The notes under the pieces were generated by a model. It did no database searches and was not told the origin of the DNA. It saw nothing but the letters and a program-made list of their open reading frames with translations. Made by a program: the position numbers and the translations under genes. DNA of 64,000 nt, from assembly GCF_038002345.1 (NCBI RefSeq), contig NZ_JBBOCJ010000001.1:4650001-4714000 (forward strand), written 5' to 3'. The DNA comes from Paenibacillus sp. FSL M7-0420 (GTDB lineage: Bacteria > Bacillota > Bacilli > Paenibacillales > Paenibacillaceae). The first letter of the stretch is position 1. Each line of letters opens with the position of its first letter. Below, one piece after another: positions 16,780-27,761 of the stretch.

Positions 16780-17583
16780 TTAAGTAGGCAGCCCTTTTTT
16801 TCCGATCAGGGTTAGGGTCAAAAGTGCAATTAACAGCAGAACAATCGTTGCTCCAGGAGCCAGATTCCATACTCCAGCAATGACCAGTCCGCCAATAACG
16901 GCAATCTCGGCAATCGCCACGGACAGAATAACCGAAGACTTGAAGCTCCGTGACAGCAGCAGACTAATGGCTACAGGAATGGTCAGCAGCGCAGAGACCA
17001 GCAGCGAGCCGACAATCTTGATCGCCGTACTGATCACCAGAGCCGTTAATACCGTAATCAGCATATTGAGCAGCTTCACCGGAAGTCCGCTGACACTTGC
17101 CGCGTCCTCTTCGAAGCTGAGCAGGAAGAATTCCTTGAAGAATAAGGTTACGACGACCACAACGGCAATCGTTACGATTCCCACCACGATAAGATCCGTA
17201 GTATTGAGCGTATAGATGCTGCCGAACAAATAGCTCATTACATCTGCATTATACCCTTTGCCCAGGGTGAAAAAAAGGGAGGCCAGCGCTACACCGCCCG
17301 ACATGATGATGGCAATGGACAGCTCGGCGTAGCTTTTGTAGGCTTTGCGCAGCTTCTCAATCGCAAATGAGGCCACAACCGCGAAGATTAGCCCCGCCCC
17401 GAGCGGATAAAAGCCTGTCAGAAAGCCCAGCGCGACCCCGGCAATCGTAACATGCGCCAGCGTATCTCCGATCATGGACAGACGCCGCAGCACCAGAAAA
17501 ACGCCGATCAGCGGCGCGGTAATACCAATCATCAGCCCGCCGGCCAGCGCCCGCTGGAAAAAATCACTAAACAGGATTTCCAA
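16780..17583 (-). CDS. znuB: Zinc-type metal ABC transporter permease
   Basis: A 267-residue permease of the ABC-3 family with about eight membrane helices, including GVFLVLRRLSMIGDTLAHVTIAGVALG, shared by ZnuB/AdcB/MntC proteins. TTG 17583 is preferred because AGGAGAG lies 9 nt upstream; the frame starts at TTG 17607. It should work with the ATPase and zinc-binding lipoprotein encoded at 18246-20006, but a 662-bp repeat-filled gap separates it from znuC. Zinc is favoured over manganese because of the His-rich binding protein and Zur-like operators upstream of znuA. Confidence 0.9.
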   Translation of the reverse strand: MEILFSDFFQRALAGGLMIGITAPLIGVFLVLRRLSMIGDTLAHVTIAGVALGFLTGFYPLGAGLIFAVVASFAIEKLRKAYKSYAELSIAIIMSGGVALASLFFTLGKGYNADVMSYLFGSIYTLNTTDLIVVGIVTIAVVVVVTLFFKEFFLLSFEEDAASVSGLPVKLLNMLITVLTALVISTAIKIVGSLLVSALLTIPVAISLLLSRSFKSSVILSVAIAEIAVIGGLVIAGVWNLAPGATIVLLLIALLTLTLIGKKGLPT

Positions 17584-17639
17584 GATGATGTTCTCTCCTA
17601 CTTTCAAATATGAAACCTTTCATTGCAAAAGCTTTTAGC

Positions 17640-17720
17640 CATCCCTCCCAAACCCTCCCTTCCCGAAGGGAGGGCCCCAAGGGCTCTGCCCTCTGGACAC
17701 CCGTGAAGTGCAATTGGCGT
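17640..17720. repeat. Palindromic GC-rich element in the znuC-znuB gap
   Basis: Contains CCCTCCCTTCCCGAAGGGAG, an inverted repeat around CCGAAGG, followed by GGGCTCTGCCCTCTGGACAC. No coding potential is seen. It looks like a dispersed intergenic element; no second copy was seen in this window. Confidence 0.5.
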
Positions 17721-17829
17721 GGGAGGAGGGGTTGTCGCAGCTTAGGGACGTTGGTGAAAAGAGCGCTTTGCCTCCCTGCGGGATACGCTTAACTGGAGAC
17801 GGGATCTACATACGTCACAAGACTAAGAA

Positions 17830-17885
17830 GATCAAAAGATTAAGATCAAAAAATTAAGATCAAAAAATTAAGATCAAAAGATTAA
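17830..17885. repeat. 14-bp tandem repeat, four copies
   Basis: Four head-to-tail copies of GATCAAAARATTAA at 17830, 17844, 17858 and 17872. The outer two have G and the inner two have A at the variable position, a symmetric pattern. Strongly AT-rich and non-coding. Confidence 0.95.
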
Positions 17886-17896
17886 GGGATCGTCCT

Positions 17897-18180
17897 ATGT
17901 TGTACAATGGACGATCCGAAAACTGACTTGAGCGTTCTATGTTGCACAATGGACGATCCAACTGATGAGATCCTGACAACATCTCATCCTCTTATTGCAG
18001 AACGTACAACAGAATCTTAACTTTTGAGCGGTTAATCGGGTTCTGTTGTATTTCGTACAATGGATATTGGCAGAAGGGCTGGAAAACGGCCGATATCAAA
18101 AAATCTAATGTACAAACTGCAACAGAACAGCAAAAAGGGCAGAAATTCGGGCAATCTACTGTACAAAATACAAAAGGCTG
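17897..18180. repeat. TTGTA-N5-TACAA repeat cluster, two orientations, 51-bp spacing
   Basis: Related copies of a TGTTGTATTTCGTACAATGG-like motif. Plus-orientation copies have TTG at 17900, 17942, 17995 and 18046; inverted copies have their TTG at 18122 and 18173 on the minus strand. The steps 17995 to 18046 and 18122 to 18173 are both 51 bp; the first two copies are 42 bp apart and share TACAATGGACGATCC or CACAATGGACGATCC. The cluster fills the gap between znuC and znuB. Confidence 0.9.
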
Positions 18181-18245
18181 CATTTCGAGCGGTTGGACCG
18201 TTTAATAATCAGGGTAACTATTCTCTTGTCAGCCAATGTCAACGA

Positions 18246-18995
18246 TCAAGACAGGGTATGCTGCAAATTATCGACGGCGCAGTCCTGCACATCATGCGAG
18301 TGGCGGCAGTAGAAGTTGATTTTACCGTTCTTCTGGACGGGCTCGCTGCCCAGGTAATTCTTCATCATGTCGATATCATGCGAGACCATCAGGAAGGTCA
18401 TATGGTGATGGGCATGCATGTGCATGATCAGCTCGAAGAATCCGGCCTGGGTCTCGGCGTCAATGCCGACGGTAGGCTCATCCAGAATCAGCAGATCCGG
18501 GTGGTTGATCAGCGCACGGGCCAAGAAGACACGCTGCTGCTGGCCACCGGACAGCTGGCCGACTCTTTTCTCGGCAATATCCTGAATCCGCATGACTTCA
18601 AGCGCATCCTCACACTGCCGGTGCTGGGCCTTGGATACGCGGCGGATCAGGTTCTTGTTGTTATACAGGCCGGACAATACGACCTCACGGACGGTCGCCG
18701 GGAACAGCGGGTTGAACGCATTCTTCTGCGGCACATAGCCGATCCGCTCCCAGTCCTTGAACCTCCGCACCGGCTGGCCGAATAATTTGATTTCTCCGCT
18801 GGTGGCAGGCAGCAGGCCGACGATCATTTTAAGCAGCGTAGTCTTGCCCGCACCGTTAGAACCGAGGATACCGAGGAAATCACGTTCTTTTACCGTATAA
18901 TTCAGATTCGAGATCACCTTCTGTTCCCCGTAGGAGAAGGACAAATCCTGTATTTCGATCATATGCTGATGGCAGTCCAGGGATACCGGTTGCAT
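18246..18995 (-). CDS. znuC: Zinc ABC transporter ATP-binding protein
   Basis: A 249-residue ABC ATPase with Walker A GSNGAGKTT, signature LSGGQQQR, Walker B DLLILDEPTVG and switch His in MVSHDIDMM. It powers uptake of the metal delivered by the lipoprotein encoded 33 nt upstream (19029-20006). The ATG at 18995 follows AAAGGCGGT. The partner permease gene is not adjacent: a 662-bp repeat field (17584-18245) comes next, with no obvious terminator of the usual form, so read-through into znuB is possible. Confidence 0.94.
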   Translation of the reverse strand: MQPVSLDCHQHMIEIQDLSFSYGEQKVISNLNYTVKERDFLGILGSNGAGKTTLLKMIVGLLPATSGEIKLFGQPVRRFKDWERIGYVPQKNAFNPLFPATVREVVLSGLYNNKNLIRRVSKAQHRQCEDALEVMRIQDIAEKRVGQLSGGQQQRVFLARALINHPDLLILDEPTVGIDAETQAGFFELIMHMHAHHHMTFLMVSHDIDMMKNYLGSEPVQKNGKINFYCRHSHDVQDCAVDNLQHTLS

Positions 18996-19028
18996 GTGAA
19001 GTACCGCCTTTCACTTATACTTTCCTTA

Positions 19029-20006
19029 TTATTGTAAGGCCAGAATGAGATTTTGCAAATTTTTCTCCATTAAGGTGAAATAGTTGTCCCCGTTCTTCTG
19101 CTGGGCCTCGGTCAGCCCTTCTACCGGATTCAGCACCATCGTGGATACCCCGGTCTCACTTGCCAGGGTCTTAGCCAGCTTATCGGATACAAGCTCCTCG
19201 AAGAAAATATAACGGATGCCCTCTGCCTTAACCAGCGCCGCCAGCTTCACCAGATCCTGCCCGCGCGGCTCAGCGTCCGGCGACAGCCCCATTATGGCAT
19301 GCTGCGACAGTCCATAATCACGCGCTAGATACGAGAATGCCTGATGAGATACGACAATCTCCTTGTTAGGCAGCTTGCCCAGCTCTTCGGTGAACTTCAG
19401 ATCCAATGCGCTCAGGCGGTCGGCGAGCTTCTGGTAGCGCTCCTCATAGCCTTCAGTATGCGCAGGATCAACGGATTGAAGACTATCCTTGATATTCTTG
19501 GCCATTACAAGCGCGGACTTCGGACTTACCCAGGTATGCGGGTCGGTGTGCAGGCTGTCGCCATGCCCGTCTGCTTCCGCTTCTTCACCTTCATGGCCGT
19601 GATCATGCCCGTCTTCTTCATCCGTAGTAATCAGCTTCACCCCTTGGCTAACCTCTACAGCCTTGGTCTTACTGTCACTATCGAGGCTCTTGAGGAAATT
19701 GGGTACCCAGCCCTCCAGCCCGGCTCCGTTATACAGGAACAGCTGCGCCTTGGAGGTTGCGATGATATCCTGGCTGCGCGGGGTCCAGTCATGCGGCTCT
19801 ACCCCTACAGGAAGCAGGTTGATAACATTGGCATCTCCGCCGCCGATTTCGGCAGTGAATTCATATATTGGATAAAAAGTAGTTATAACGTTCACTTTTC
19901 CTTCAACGATACTGCCACTGCTCTTCGGACCACATGCGGTCAGCATCAGAACCAGCAGTAACGCGGCGACGGGCAGCAGCCGTCTAACCATTCTTGTATG
20001 TAACAT
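19029..20006 (-). CDS. znuA: Zinc-binding lipoprotein of ABC transporter
   Basis: A 325-residue cluster A-I (TroA/ZnuA) substrate-binding lipoprotein. The signal peptide ends in the lipobox LTAC (about residue 25). A His/Asp/Glu-rich loop (about residues 135-160, with DGHDHGHEGEE and DGHGDSLH) is typical of zinc rather than manganese binders, and HTWVSPK, SHQAFSYLARDYG and EELVSDKLA are family segments with metal-ligating residues. It is first in the operon with znuC. Two Zur-type operators lie directly upstream. Confidence 0.95.
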   Translation of the reverse strand: MLHTRMVRRLLPVAALLLVLMLTACGPKSSGSIVEGKVNVITTFYPIYEFTAEIGGGDANVINLLPVGVEPHDWTPRSQDIIATSKAQLFLYNGAGLEGWVPNFLKSLDSDSKTKAVEVSQGVKLITTDEEDGHDHGHEGEEAEADGHGDSLHTDPHTWVSPKSALVMAKNIKDSLQSVDPAHTEGYEERYQKLADRLSALDLKFTEELGKLPNKEIVVSHQAFSYLARDYGLSQHAIMGLSPDAEPRGQDLVKLAALVKAEGIRYIFFEELVSDKLAKTLASETGVSTMVLNPVEGLTEAQQKNGDNYFTLMEKNLQNLILALQ

Positions 20007-20026
20007 TTCTCTATCGACCCCTTAAA

Positions 20027-20041
20027 TCGTAAAATTTACTA
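20027..20041. promoter_or_regulatory. Zur-type operator, proximal
   Basis: TCGTAAAATTTACTA matches the TCGTAA-N3-TTACGA Zur half-site pattern except at one position of the right half. It lies 21 nt before the znuA start. Confidence 0.65.
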
Positions 20042-20053
20042 TCAGAATTATAA

Positions 20054-20068
20054 TAGTAATCGTTACGA
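20054..20068. promoter_or_regulatory. Zur-type operator, distal
   Basis: TAGTAATCGTTACGA matches TNGTAA-N3-TTACNA with one change from the Bacillus Zur consensus. Its centre is 27 bp upstream of the proximal box. A zur gene lies at 22865-23326. Confidence 0.7.
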
Positions 20069-20131
20069 TAAGTCAACTCCGATCTGCATTTCGTAGTCTG
20101 CAAGCTGCCTTCTACCCGGTTATCTTGGAGC

Positions 20132-20173
20132 AAAAAGAAGCAATCCCCGCTGCCTGTGGCCTGCGGAGATTGC
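20132..20173 (-). terminator. metG terminator
   Basis: On the minus strand GCAATCTCCGC (20173-20163) pairs with GCGGGGATTGC (20150-20140), followed by TTCTTTTTG. Confidence 0.8.
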
Positions 20174-20206
20174 TGTACGGTCATTATGCGGATGCTCTTG
20201 GCAGCC

Positions 20207-22258
<2,052 letters not shown>

Positions 22259-22279
22259 TTATCCCTAGTCGTCCATTTC

Positions 22280-22545
22280 ACACAAAAAACTCCCGCCCCT
22301 CTATGGGGCGAGAGTAAACTCACGCGATACCACCCAACATTCCCCGGCTCCTCACAGAGCGCAGGCTTCGTCAGTTCCTTAACGGAACTGTCCATTAACG
22401 CTGGAACACGCCGTGTGCTTACGCAGACCCCGGCTTCAGGCCTTCCGCTCGAACACAGTTCCTCCCGGACCATATTCAATCTGGCATCCCATACCGGCTC
22501 CCAGCAGTCCCGGCTCTCTGTAATGGTGTCCACATCTACTTATCC
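22280..22545 (-). promoter_or_regulatory. T-box riboswitch (methionine) upstream of metG
   Basis: On the minus strand an AGAGAG stem-I element (22520-22510 region) is followed by a structured region, the T-box GGGTGGTATCGCGTG (22335-22321) and an intrinsic terminator made of CTCGCCCC/GGGGCGGGAG with TTTTTT (22314-22284). Uncharged tRNA pairing with the T-box would disrupt the terminator. A candidate specifier ATG lies at 22473-22471 in TGAATATGG. Element identity is sure; the exact specifier is inferred. Confidence 0.92.
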
Positions 22546-22598
22546 GTTCCTCGGAATATCACTTATTATTCAAAATATACCCATCCCGGCGGCCCGTG

Positions 22599-22862
22599 TC
22601 AAGTCGTATGCAGCGGCTTGTCCCCGGATGGCTGCTCTTTGCGCGGCGGCACCGGGTCAAGTCCTCCCGGATGGAAGGGATGGCAGCGGGCAATCCGCCG
22701 GGCAGCCAGCCATGAGCCCTTGAGCGGTCCATGGACCTCAATGGCCTCCAGTGCATAAGCCGAACAAGTCGGGTAGAACCGGCAGGTAGCGGGCTTGAGC
22801 GGCGAAATGAACTTGCGGTAGACCCGGATAGGGGCCTGTACCGTTCTTCGTAAGCTAGCCAT
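22599..22862 (-). CDS. yidD: Membrane protein insertion efficiency factor YidD
   Basis: An 87-residue member of the YidD family, small proteins that aid YidC-dependent membrane insertion. The conserved segment [19 protein letters not shown] and the C-terminal [14 protein letters not shown] are diagnostic. The ATG at 22862 begins 2 nt after the zur stop, so the two genes are almost certainly cotranscribed. It is usually found near rnpA/rpmH or scattered; coupling to zur is a local arrangement. Confidence 0.95.
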   Translation of the reverse strand: MASLRRTVQAPIRVYRKFISPLKPATCRFYPTCSAYALEAIEVHGPLKGSWLAARRIARCHPFHPGGLDPVPPRKEQPSGDKPLHTT

Positions 22863-22864
22863 AC

Positions 22865-23326
22865 TCAGCGTCCCTCTTTGCTGCGCACGGCCCCGGACGG
22901 CTCTTCTTCTCTTCCCTGCTCACAATCCTTGCAGTAGCCGAACACCTCGAATTTATGCTTGACCACCCGGAACTGATCCGGCGGATCGGTTAGATTCATC
23001 GGGCAGAATTGAATCGGGTACGTCTTCATGCACTGCAGGCAAATCATATGGTGATGATGGTGATCCTGACTGCAGCTTGCCTTGAATTTGACGCCTTCTT
23101 CAAATACAATCTGCTCCAGTACCCCCAGCTCCTCCATAACGCGCAGGTTACGGTAGACGGTATCGAAGCTCAGTCCGCTATACTTGCGGCCCATATGCTC
23201 ATATACATCCTTCGCAGACAAATATCCCGTATTCTCGCCGAATAATTTGGCAAGCGTCTTGCGCTGATCGGTGATTCGCAGCCCCTGCCCCGACATGGCT
23301 TCCAGGATTTGATCTGTCGACAGCAT
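22865..23326 (-). CDS. zur: Fur-family zinc uptake regulator Zur
   Basis: A 153-residue Fur-family repressor. The DNA-recognition segment [17 protein letters not shown], the metal-binding stretch [18 protein letters not shown] and the C-terminal CKDCEQG (two CxxC structural zinc pairs) closely resemble B. subtilis Zur (YqfV), which has THHHHHFICLACGKT at this place. ATG 23326 has GGGAG 8 nt upstream; the open frame continues to 23401 without support. It likely represses znuACB through the two operators at 20027-20068. Fur and PerR are less likely by motif comparison. Confidence 0.88.
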   Translation of the reverse strand: MLSTDQILEAMSGQGLRITDQRKTLAKLFGENTGYLSAKDVYEHMGRKYSGLSFDTVYRNLRVMEELGVLEQIVFEEGVKFKASCSQDHHHHHMICLQCMKTYPIQFCPMNLTDPPDQFRVVKHKFEVFGYCKDCEQGREEEPSGAVRSKEGR

Positions 23327-23447
23327 TCGCTCATCTCCCATAACATTAGATCGTTTGTGTTGCACTCTCTTTATAATGCCCCAAAAGCACTGCCCCGTCA
23401 ATAAAAGTGCCCGTTGCCTCCCCGCATCCAGATACTTGCGGCAGATT

Positions 23448-23488
23448 ACAAAACGGCAGCCGCCCCATCAGGAGCGCTGCCGTTTTGT
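23448..23488 (-). terminator. Terminator after stalk-domain protein
   Basis: A 13-bp inverted repeat, ACAAAACGGCAGC (23448-23460) and GCTGCCGTTTTGT (23476-23488), 14 nt after the stop of the minus-strand gene. Confidence 0.75.
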
Positions 23489-23501
23489 ATTGTAGAAGAA
23501 A

Positions 23502-25793
23502 TTATTTTTTCGCCGGAAGCGGCGTGAAGACAAAGTTCACAGGCAGGTTACTGCCTGAGGCGACGGAGAACACAATCTCCACACGCCCTTCATATTCTCC
23601 GGTGCGGTAGATGACAGCATTCGTGTCTGAGGATAAGCCTAATACGCCCTTATTGGGCAGGTTCACCATTGAACCGTTTACGATCAACGGCCCCAGATAA
23701 GGACCCCCGCGCGGATTGAAGGTGATCAGCGTGTTTGCTGCAACACGATCCAATACGATTTTGTACAGTACCCCGAAGTTACCGGCGTTAGAAACATATG
23801 TTCCATTCATTGGATCAAGGCCGTCCAGGTTTTTGTCCATTTTATTGTCGCCCAGAAGCAGCTTGCTTTGCGTGGTACCTACCAGCTCGGTCACGTTCAT
23901 GACGCGGGTAGAATCGGGGAATGTTCCCCGGGTATGCACGCCGTCAATGTCAAGAACCGGCAGATAAGGCAGCTCGGCGACAGGATCTTTGCTCTGCTCC
24001 ACCATAACTACGTTATACTGAATCGGCAGATCACTGAACAGGTCTGCGCTCAGCGACATTACGTCTTTGGGCTTCATAGCGATTTTGTTCAGGTCTGTCA
24101 TAATCGGAAGACTTTGCCCAGGCTGCAGGGTAATTTGCGATTGCGCCAAGCCGGTAACCATGGAATTGAAGTATTTCTCCATCGATACTTTTCCAGTATA
24201 TTCCGGTGAGGTCACCGGTCCGGCAATTCCTAGATATTGGATGTTAATGGTTGTCGGATACAGGTTGTTATTGGTTGCAATCACATAGAGCTTCTGTCTG
24301 GTAGCCATATTGTTCATATGATGCACCAGGAAGCGCGTATTGCCCACTGAACTCTCCCGGTACAGTACACCTTCCGTCTGAACGGTCTCCGGGCTGTTAC
24401 TGCGGATCAGGGTGTAGCCTTCGGACGACAGCGTATACGGCAGGTTAGGGAGCGCCGGGATCATCCCGCCGTCCATACTGATGATATCCCCCGGAATGGT
24501 GAACAGCTTCGTTACTTCATCCTGTGTATACAGTTGTTCATTGGTGATTGTAATCATCTTCTCAAAAGTACTGCTAAGACCGTGCTTGTCCGTAACCGTC
24601 AGCTGAATGGACAGCGGTCCCGGGGTGAAGTACGCCAGGGAACGATTGTTCCAGGTTGCGGTCAGCTCTTCATTCTCAGGATCATAGCTGGTATCGGTCA
24701 GGACTACCGGCTCACCCATTTTGTATTCTTCTTTATCTGTTGTGAATTGGGCTACTGGCGGCTGATTAGGCTGCAGTACCTGAATGGTTACCGGATAAGG
24801 GTCACTCCACATGTTATTGGCATCGCGTACCGAATACATAACTGTATAGAAGCCCGGCTGATCATAGATATCCAGCTTGTTGTCGCTCCAGCGTTCTTCA
24901 ACAATCGGCGTACCGTTCGGGGAAGAGCTGTAGGTTACATAATTCACAGTAGTCTCACCAGCATAGATTTCTTTGGGCTGAACTGTGAAGGAGGCAGTCG
25001 GCTTGGTATTTAGCGTAAGAATAACCCGCTTCTGCACATTGTCTACGGTATAAGGAATATTAAGTGCATAGGTAATGGACGTTAACGGAATCATGAAGGT
25101 GCCTTTGAACTGGTAAGCCGGTCCCTTCATAGTGAACTTGGTGCCATTTACGGTATAGATTTTGCTGTCGGTCTTGAACCGCATAATGCTGGTACCCTTG
25201 GTCACAATGACCTCTTTGGTTTTGGCGTCATAGGTGAAAGCAACGCCGACCATTTCCACCATTGCGCGGATCGATACGTAGGAGACGCCGTTCTTGACTG
25301 CCATCGGCTGATTGGCGGTGTAAGGCGTTCCGTTTCTGAACATCTTGTTGCTGTTCATCATCAGAATAAGCTGGCCTGCCCCTGCAGCAGAGGTAGTAGT
25401 CATGCTTGGGGTTACAGGCGTATCCGTTAACGGAGTAGCCGTAGGCATAACGGCATCCGTCGGCACAGTACCGTCCACAGGAGCAGCTGTTGCACCTGGA
25501 ACCTCAGTAGCGGCCGGAGCCGGAGTCTCTGTTACTGCCGGAATGCCTTGAACCGGTGATGCTGTAGGTACTGGTGTTGGTGTGGGTACCACTGTACCTG
25601 CAGGCGGTTCAGTCATTAACGGAGGCAACGGGTCTGTTGATTCTGGCTGAAGCTGTGTTTCAGAAGTATCCACCGCTGCGGCAACATGGCCTGTCACGGT
25701 CTGTGTGCTGACTGGAGCTGCAAAAGCCGGAACGGCTGCTGCTAATTGCGATACAGCTAATACTGTTACCAAGAACATTTTCCTAAAATTCAT
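23502..25793 (-). CDS. Exported stalk-domain protein with PKD-like repeats
   Basis: A 763-residue surface protein. A signal peptide (about 1-26, ending AFAAP) is followed by a Thr/Pro/Ala-rich region (about 50-135), a copper-amine-oxidase-N 'stalk' domain (about 140-265, with NGVSYVSIRAMVEMVGVAFTYD and MIPLTSITYALNI), two PKD-like beta domains (about 268-345 and 348-425, with GFYTVMYSVRD and LTATWN), and a C-terminal beta-rich region without a recognised fold (about 430-763). No catalytic motif is visible. It probably has a cell-envelope binding or structural role. It is a single gene with its own terminator. Confidence 0.85.
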   Translation of the reverse strand: MNFRKMFLVTVLAVSQLAAAVPAFAAPVSTQTVTGHVAAAVDTSETQLQPESTDPLPPLMTEPPAGTVVPTPTPVPTASPVQGIPAVTETPAPAATEVPGATAAPVDGTVPTDAVMPTATPLTDTPVTPSMTTTSAAGAGQLILMMNSNKMFRNGTPYTANQPMAVKNGVSYVSIRAMVEMVGVAFTYDAKTKEVIVTKGTSIMRFKTDSKIYTVNGTKFTMKGPAYQFKGTFMIPLTSITYALNIPYTVDNVQKRVILTLNTKPTASFTVQPKEIYAGETTVNYVTYSSSPNGTPIVEERWSDNKLDIYDQPGFYTVMYSVRDANNMWSDPYPVTIQVLQPNQPPVAQFTTDKEEYKMGEPVVLTDTSYDPENEELTATWNNRSLAYFTPGPLSIQLTVTDKHGLSSTFEKMITITNEQLYTQDEVTKLFTIPGDIISMDGGMIPALPNLPYTLSSEGYTLIRSNSPETVQTEGVLYRESSVGNTRFLVHHMNNMATRQKLYVIATNNNLYPTTINIQYLGIAGPVTSPEYTGKVSMEKYFNSMVTGLAQSQITLQPGQSLPIMTDLNKIAMKPKDVMSLSADLFSDLPIQYNVVMVEQSKDPVAELPYLPVLDIDGVHTRGTFPDSTRVMNVTELVGTTQSKLLLGDNKMDKNLDGLDPMNGTYVSNAGNFGVLYKIVLDRVAANTLITFNPRGGPYLGPLIVNGSMVNLPNKGVLGLSSDTNAVIYRTGEYEGRVEIVFSVASGSNLPVNFVFTPLPAKK

Positions 25794-26086
25794 TGTACGA
25801 CTCCTTCTGCTCCCATTGTAGTGTATAAGGCAGTATATTCAATGCTTTCTGTCCACCTTATAATCCCCGCAAAAACGCAACCGCCCTCTTCAGGACAGCA
25901 GCATATTTTGCCACGTTCATTTTACAAAACATAGTATTAGACGCAAGCAACGGAGAAAAGTTTCATTCTGTGTAAAGAAAGATCTATATAAATCCAATTA
26001 GCTCCATTATTGATCGGGTGCCCCCACCTGTCACCAGGAGAGTATAATAGTAGCAGACTTCATGTGAAAGGAGTATTTAAGCTGAA

Positions 26087-27670
26087 ATGAATCCATCTGA
26101 AGGGTTATACAAACTTATCGACGCCCGCTGTGTTAAACCGGCTGGATCTGAATCTGAAATACATAAGTCAGACAGGCATACCCTCCTCATAGGAATTAAA
26201 GGCAGCGGCGAAGTTGAAGCTAAAGGCTATTGCTCTGAATTTGGTTCTTGCGATGTACTGCTGCTGCTCCCTGATACACCGTGGCGCTTGTTAGTGAAGG
26301 AGAAGAACTCTCTGGAATACTGCTGTTTTACCTTTGATGTGTATACTATAGACGGACAGCATACGCTTCAGCGCGGAGAGCTGGAGGACGATATTTTCCC
26401 GCCTGCCCATTGGTCTGAAGCGTTAGCTAAGACTGACCTGATCTGCTCTTGCTGGCAGGGCAGCAGCTGGGAAAGAATGGAGTCATCTATCCGTTTTCAG
26501 GAATTGCTGCTTCAGTTATGGAGACCAGACAGTTCGGAGACTAAGCATCGCACTCCCTCAACTGCAATGATTGACCAGTCCAAAGCCTATATAGACAGTC
26601 ATTTCGGGCAGCCCATGACCAGAGAAAAGCTTGCCGAAATGACAGGAATGAGCGTCGCCCATTATTCCCGGCTGTTCAAAAAACAGGTGGGCCGGAGCCC
26701 GATGGAATATCTGAATTCTGTCCGCATTCGTCATGCGGGTGATTTGTTGCTCGGCTCTGAAATGACGCTTCGTGACACAGCGCACCGTGTAGGCTATCAG
26801 GATGAGTTCTATTTCAGCCGTAAATTCAAATCAGCCATTGGCATTTCACCATCTGTATATGTTAAAAAACACCGTATGTCCACTCGTATTGCCTCCATGG
26901 CCCATCCCTACACCTCTCATTTGCTGGCATTAGGTTTAACACCTTATGCGGCATTAATTAATAATTCACGGGGATCTGCCTATAGCTTGAATAACGTTAT
27001 CAGCTTGGGTCATGATCAGCCCGACCTCGGCAGACTGGCAAGTGCCCGGCCGGAGCTGATTATCAGCTTCGAACATTCAGATTATGCGGAACCGGACAAA
27101 GCAGGCTTGTTCCCCCATTTTGCCCCAACGTGTACCGTGCCATTTGAAGGGGATTGGCGTGAGCATCTCCGGATAATTGCGAGAGCGGTGAACCGTCTGG
27201 AGATCGCCCGGCAGTGGCTTGAGGCGTACGAAGAGCTGGCTGAGAGTCTTCGGCTCAGTGTCAGAGAAAAGCTGGAGGACGAAAAAGTTGCTGTGGCGCA
27301 ATATGAGAACGGGTGCTTCCGCCTGTTCGGCAACCGTAACTTGGGTACCGTGCTGTATAAAGATCTGCAGCTTGAGAGACCCCGGCAATTACTGAATGTA
27401 GAGCATTCCATTCTTCTTACTCCAGATCAGCTTTCAGAATGCAGCATTGACCATCTGATTCTGTTTACATCGGGTAACACCGCACAGCGTGATTTGATCC
27501 ATCGTTCGCTAGCTTCACAAGAAGCATGGAGGGAGTTAAATGCCGTACGAAAAGGAAACGTCTACGAGGCCGCTGATTCAAGTCTCTATTCCTGTTACAC
27601 CTCGCTGGCCCACGATTTATTTCTGCGCCGTTCAAGCGATTTGCTCCTGAGCCATATGTCCAGGCGATGA
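26087..27670 (+). CDS. Btr-like AraC regulator fused to a siderophore-binding domain
   Basis: A 527-residue three-part transcription factor. An N-terminal AraC sensor-like domain (about 1-150) is followed by two AraC helix-turn-helix motifs (about 170-268; MTREKLAEMTGMSVAHYSRLF and DTAHRVGYQDEFYFSRKFK) and a FecB/TroA-type periplasmic-binding domain in the cytoplasm (about 270-527). This fusion is the layout of B. subtilis Btr (YbbB), which binds iron-bacillibactin and activates siderophore uptake genes. It lies 91 nt upstream of a siderophore-binding lipoprotein gene. The ligand here is unknown. Confidence 0.9.
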   Translation: MNPSEGLYKLIDARCVKPAGSESEIHKSDRHTLLIGIKGSGEVEAKGYCSEFGSCDVLLLLPDTPWRLLVKEKNSLEYCCFTFDVYTIDGQHTLQRGELEDDIFPPAHWSEALAKTDLICSCWQGSSWERMESSIRFQELLLQLWRPDSSETKHRTPSTAMIDQSKAYIDSHFGQPMTREKLAEMTGMSVAHYSRLFKKQVGRSPMEYLNSVRIRHAGDLLLGSEMTLRDTAHRVGYQDEFYFSRKFKSAIGISPSVYVKKHRMSTRIASMAHPYTSHLLALGLTPYAALINNSRGSAYSLNNVISLGHDQPDLGRLASARPELIISFEHSDYAEPDKAGLFPHFAPTCTVPFEGDWREHLRIIARAVNRLEIARQWLEAYEELAESLRLSVREKLEDEKVAVAQYENGCFRLFGNRNLGTVLYKDLQLERPRQLLNVEHSILLTPDQLSECSIDHLILFTSGNTAQRDLIHRSLASQEAWRELNAVRKGNVYEAADSSLYSCYTSLAHDLFLRRSSDLLLSHMSRR

Positions 27671-27719
27671 GCATTTTTGTCCATGGCACCCAACTATGCC
27701 ACTCCTTATAATTAAGTTG

Positions 27720-27734
27720 TGATAATGATTATCA
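27720..27734. promoter_or_regulatory. Fur box
   Basis: TGATAATGATTATCA is a perfect 7-1-7 Fur box, extended by another half-site ATAATCA to 27739. It lies about 28 nt before the siderophore-binding lipoprotein start, so iron repression is expected. Confidence 0.9.
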
Positions 27735-27761
27735 TAATCAACTGCGAAAGGTGTGTGGCTT

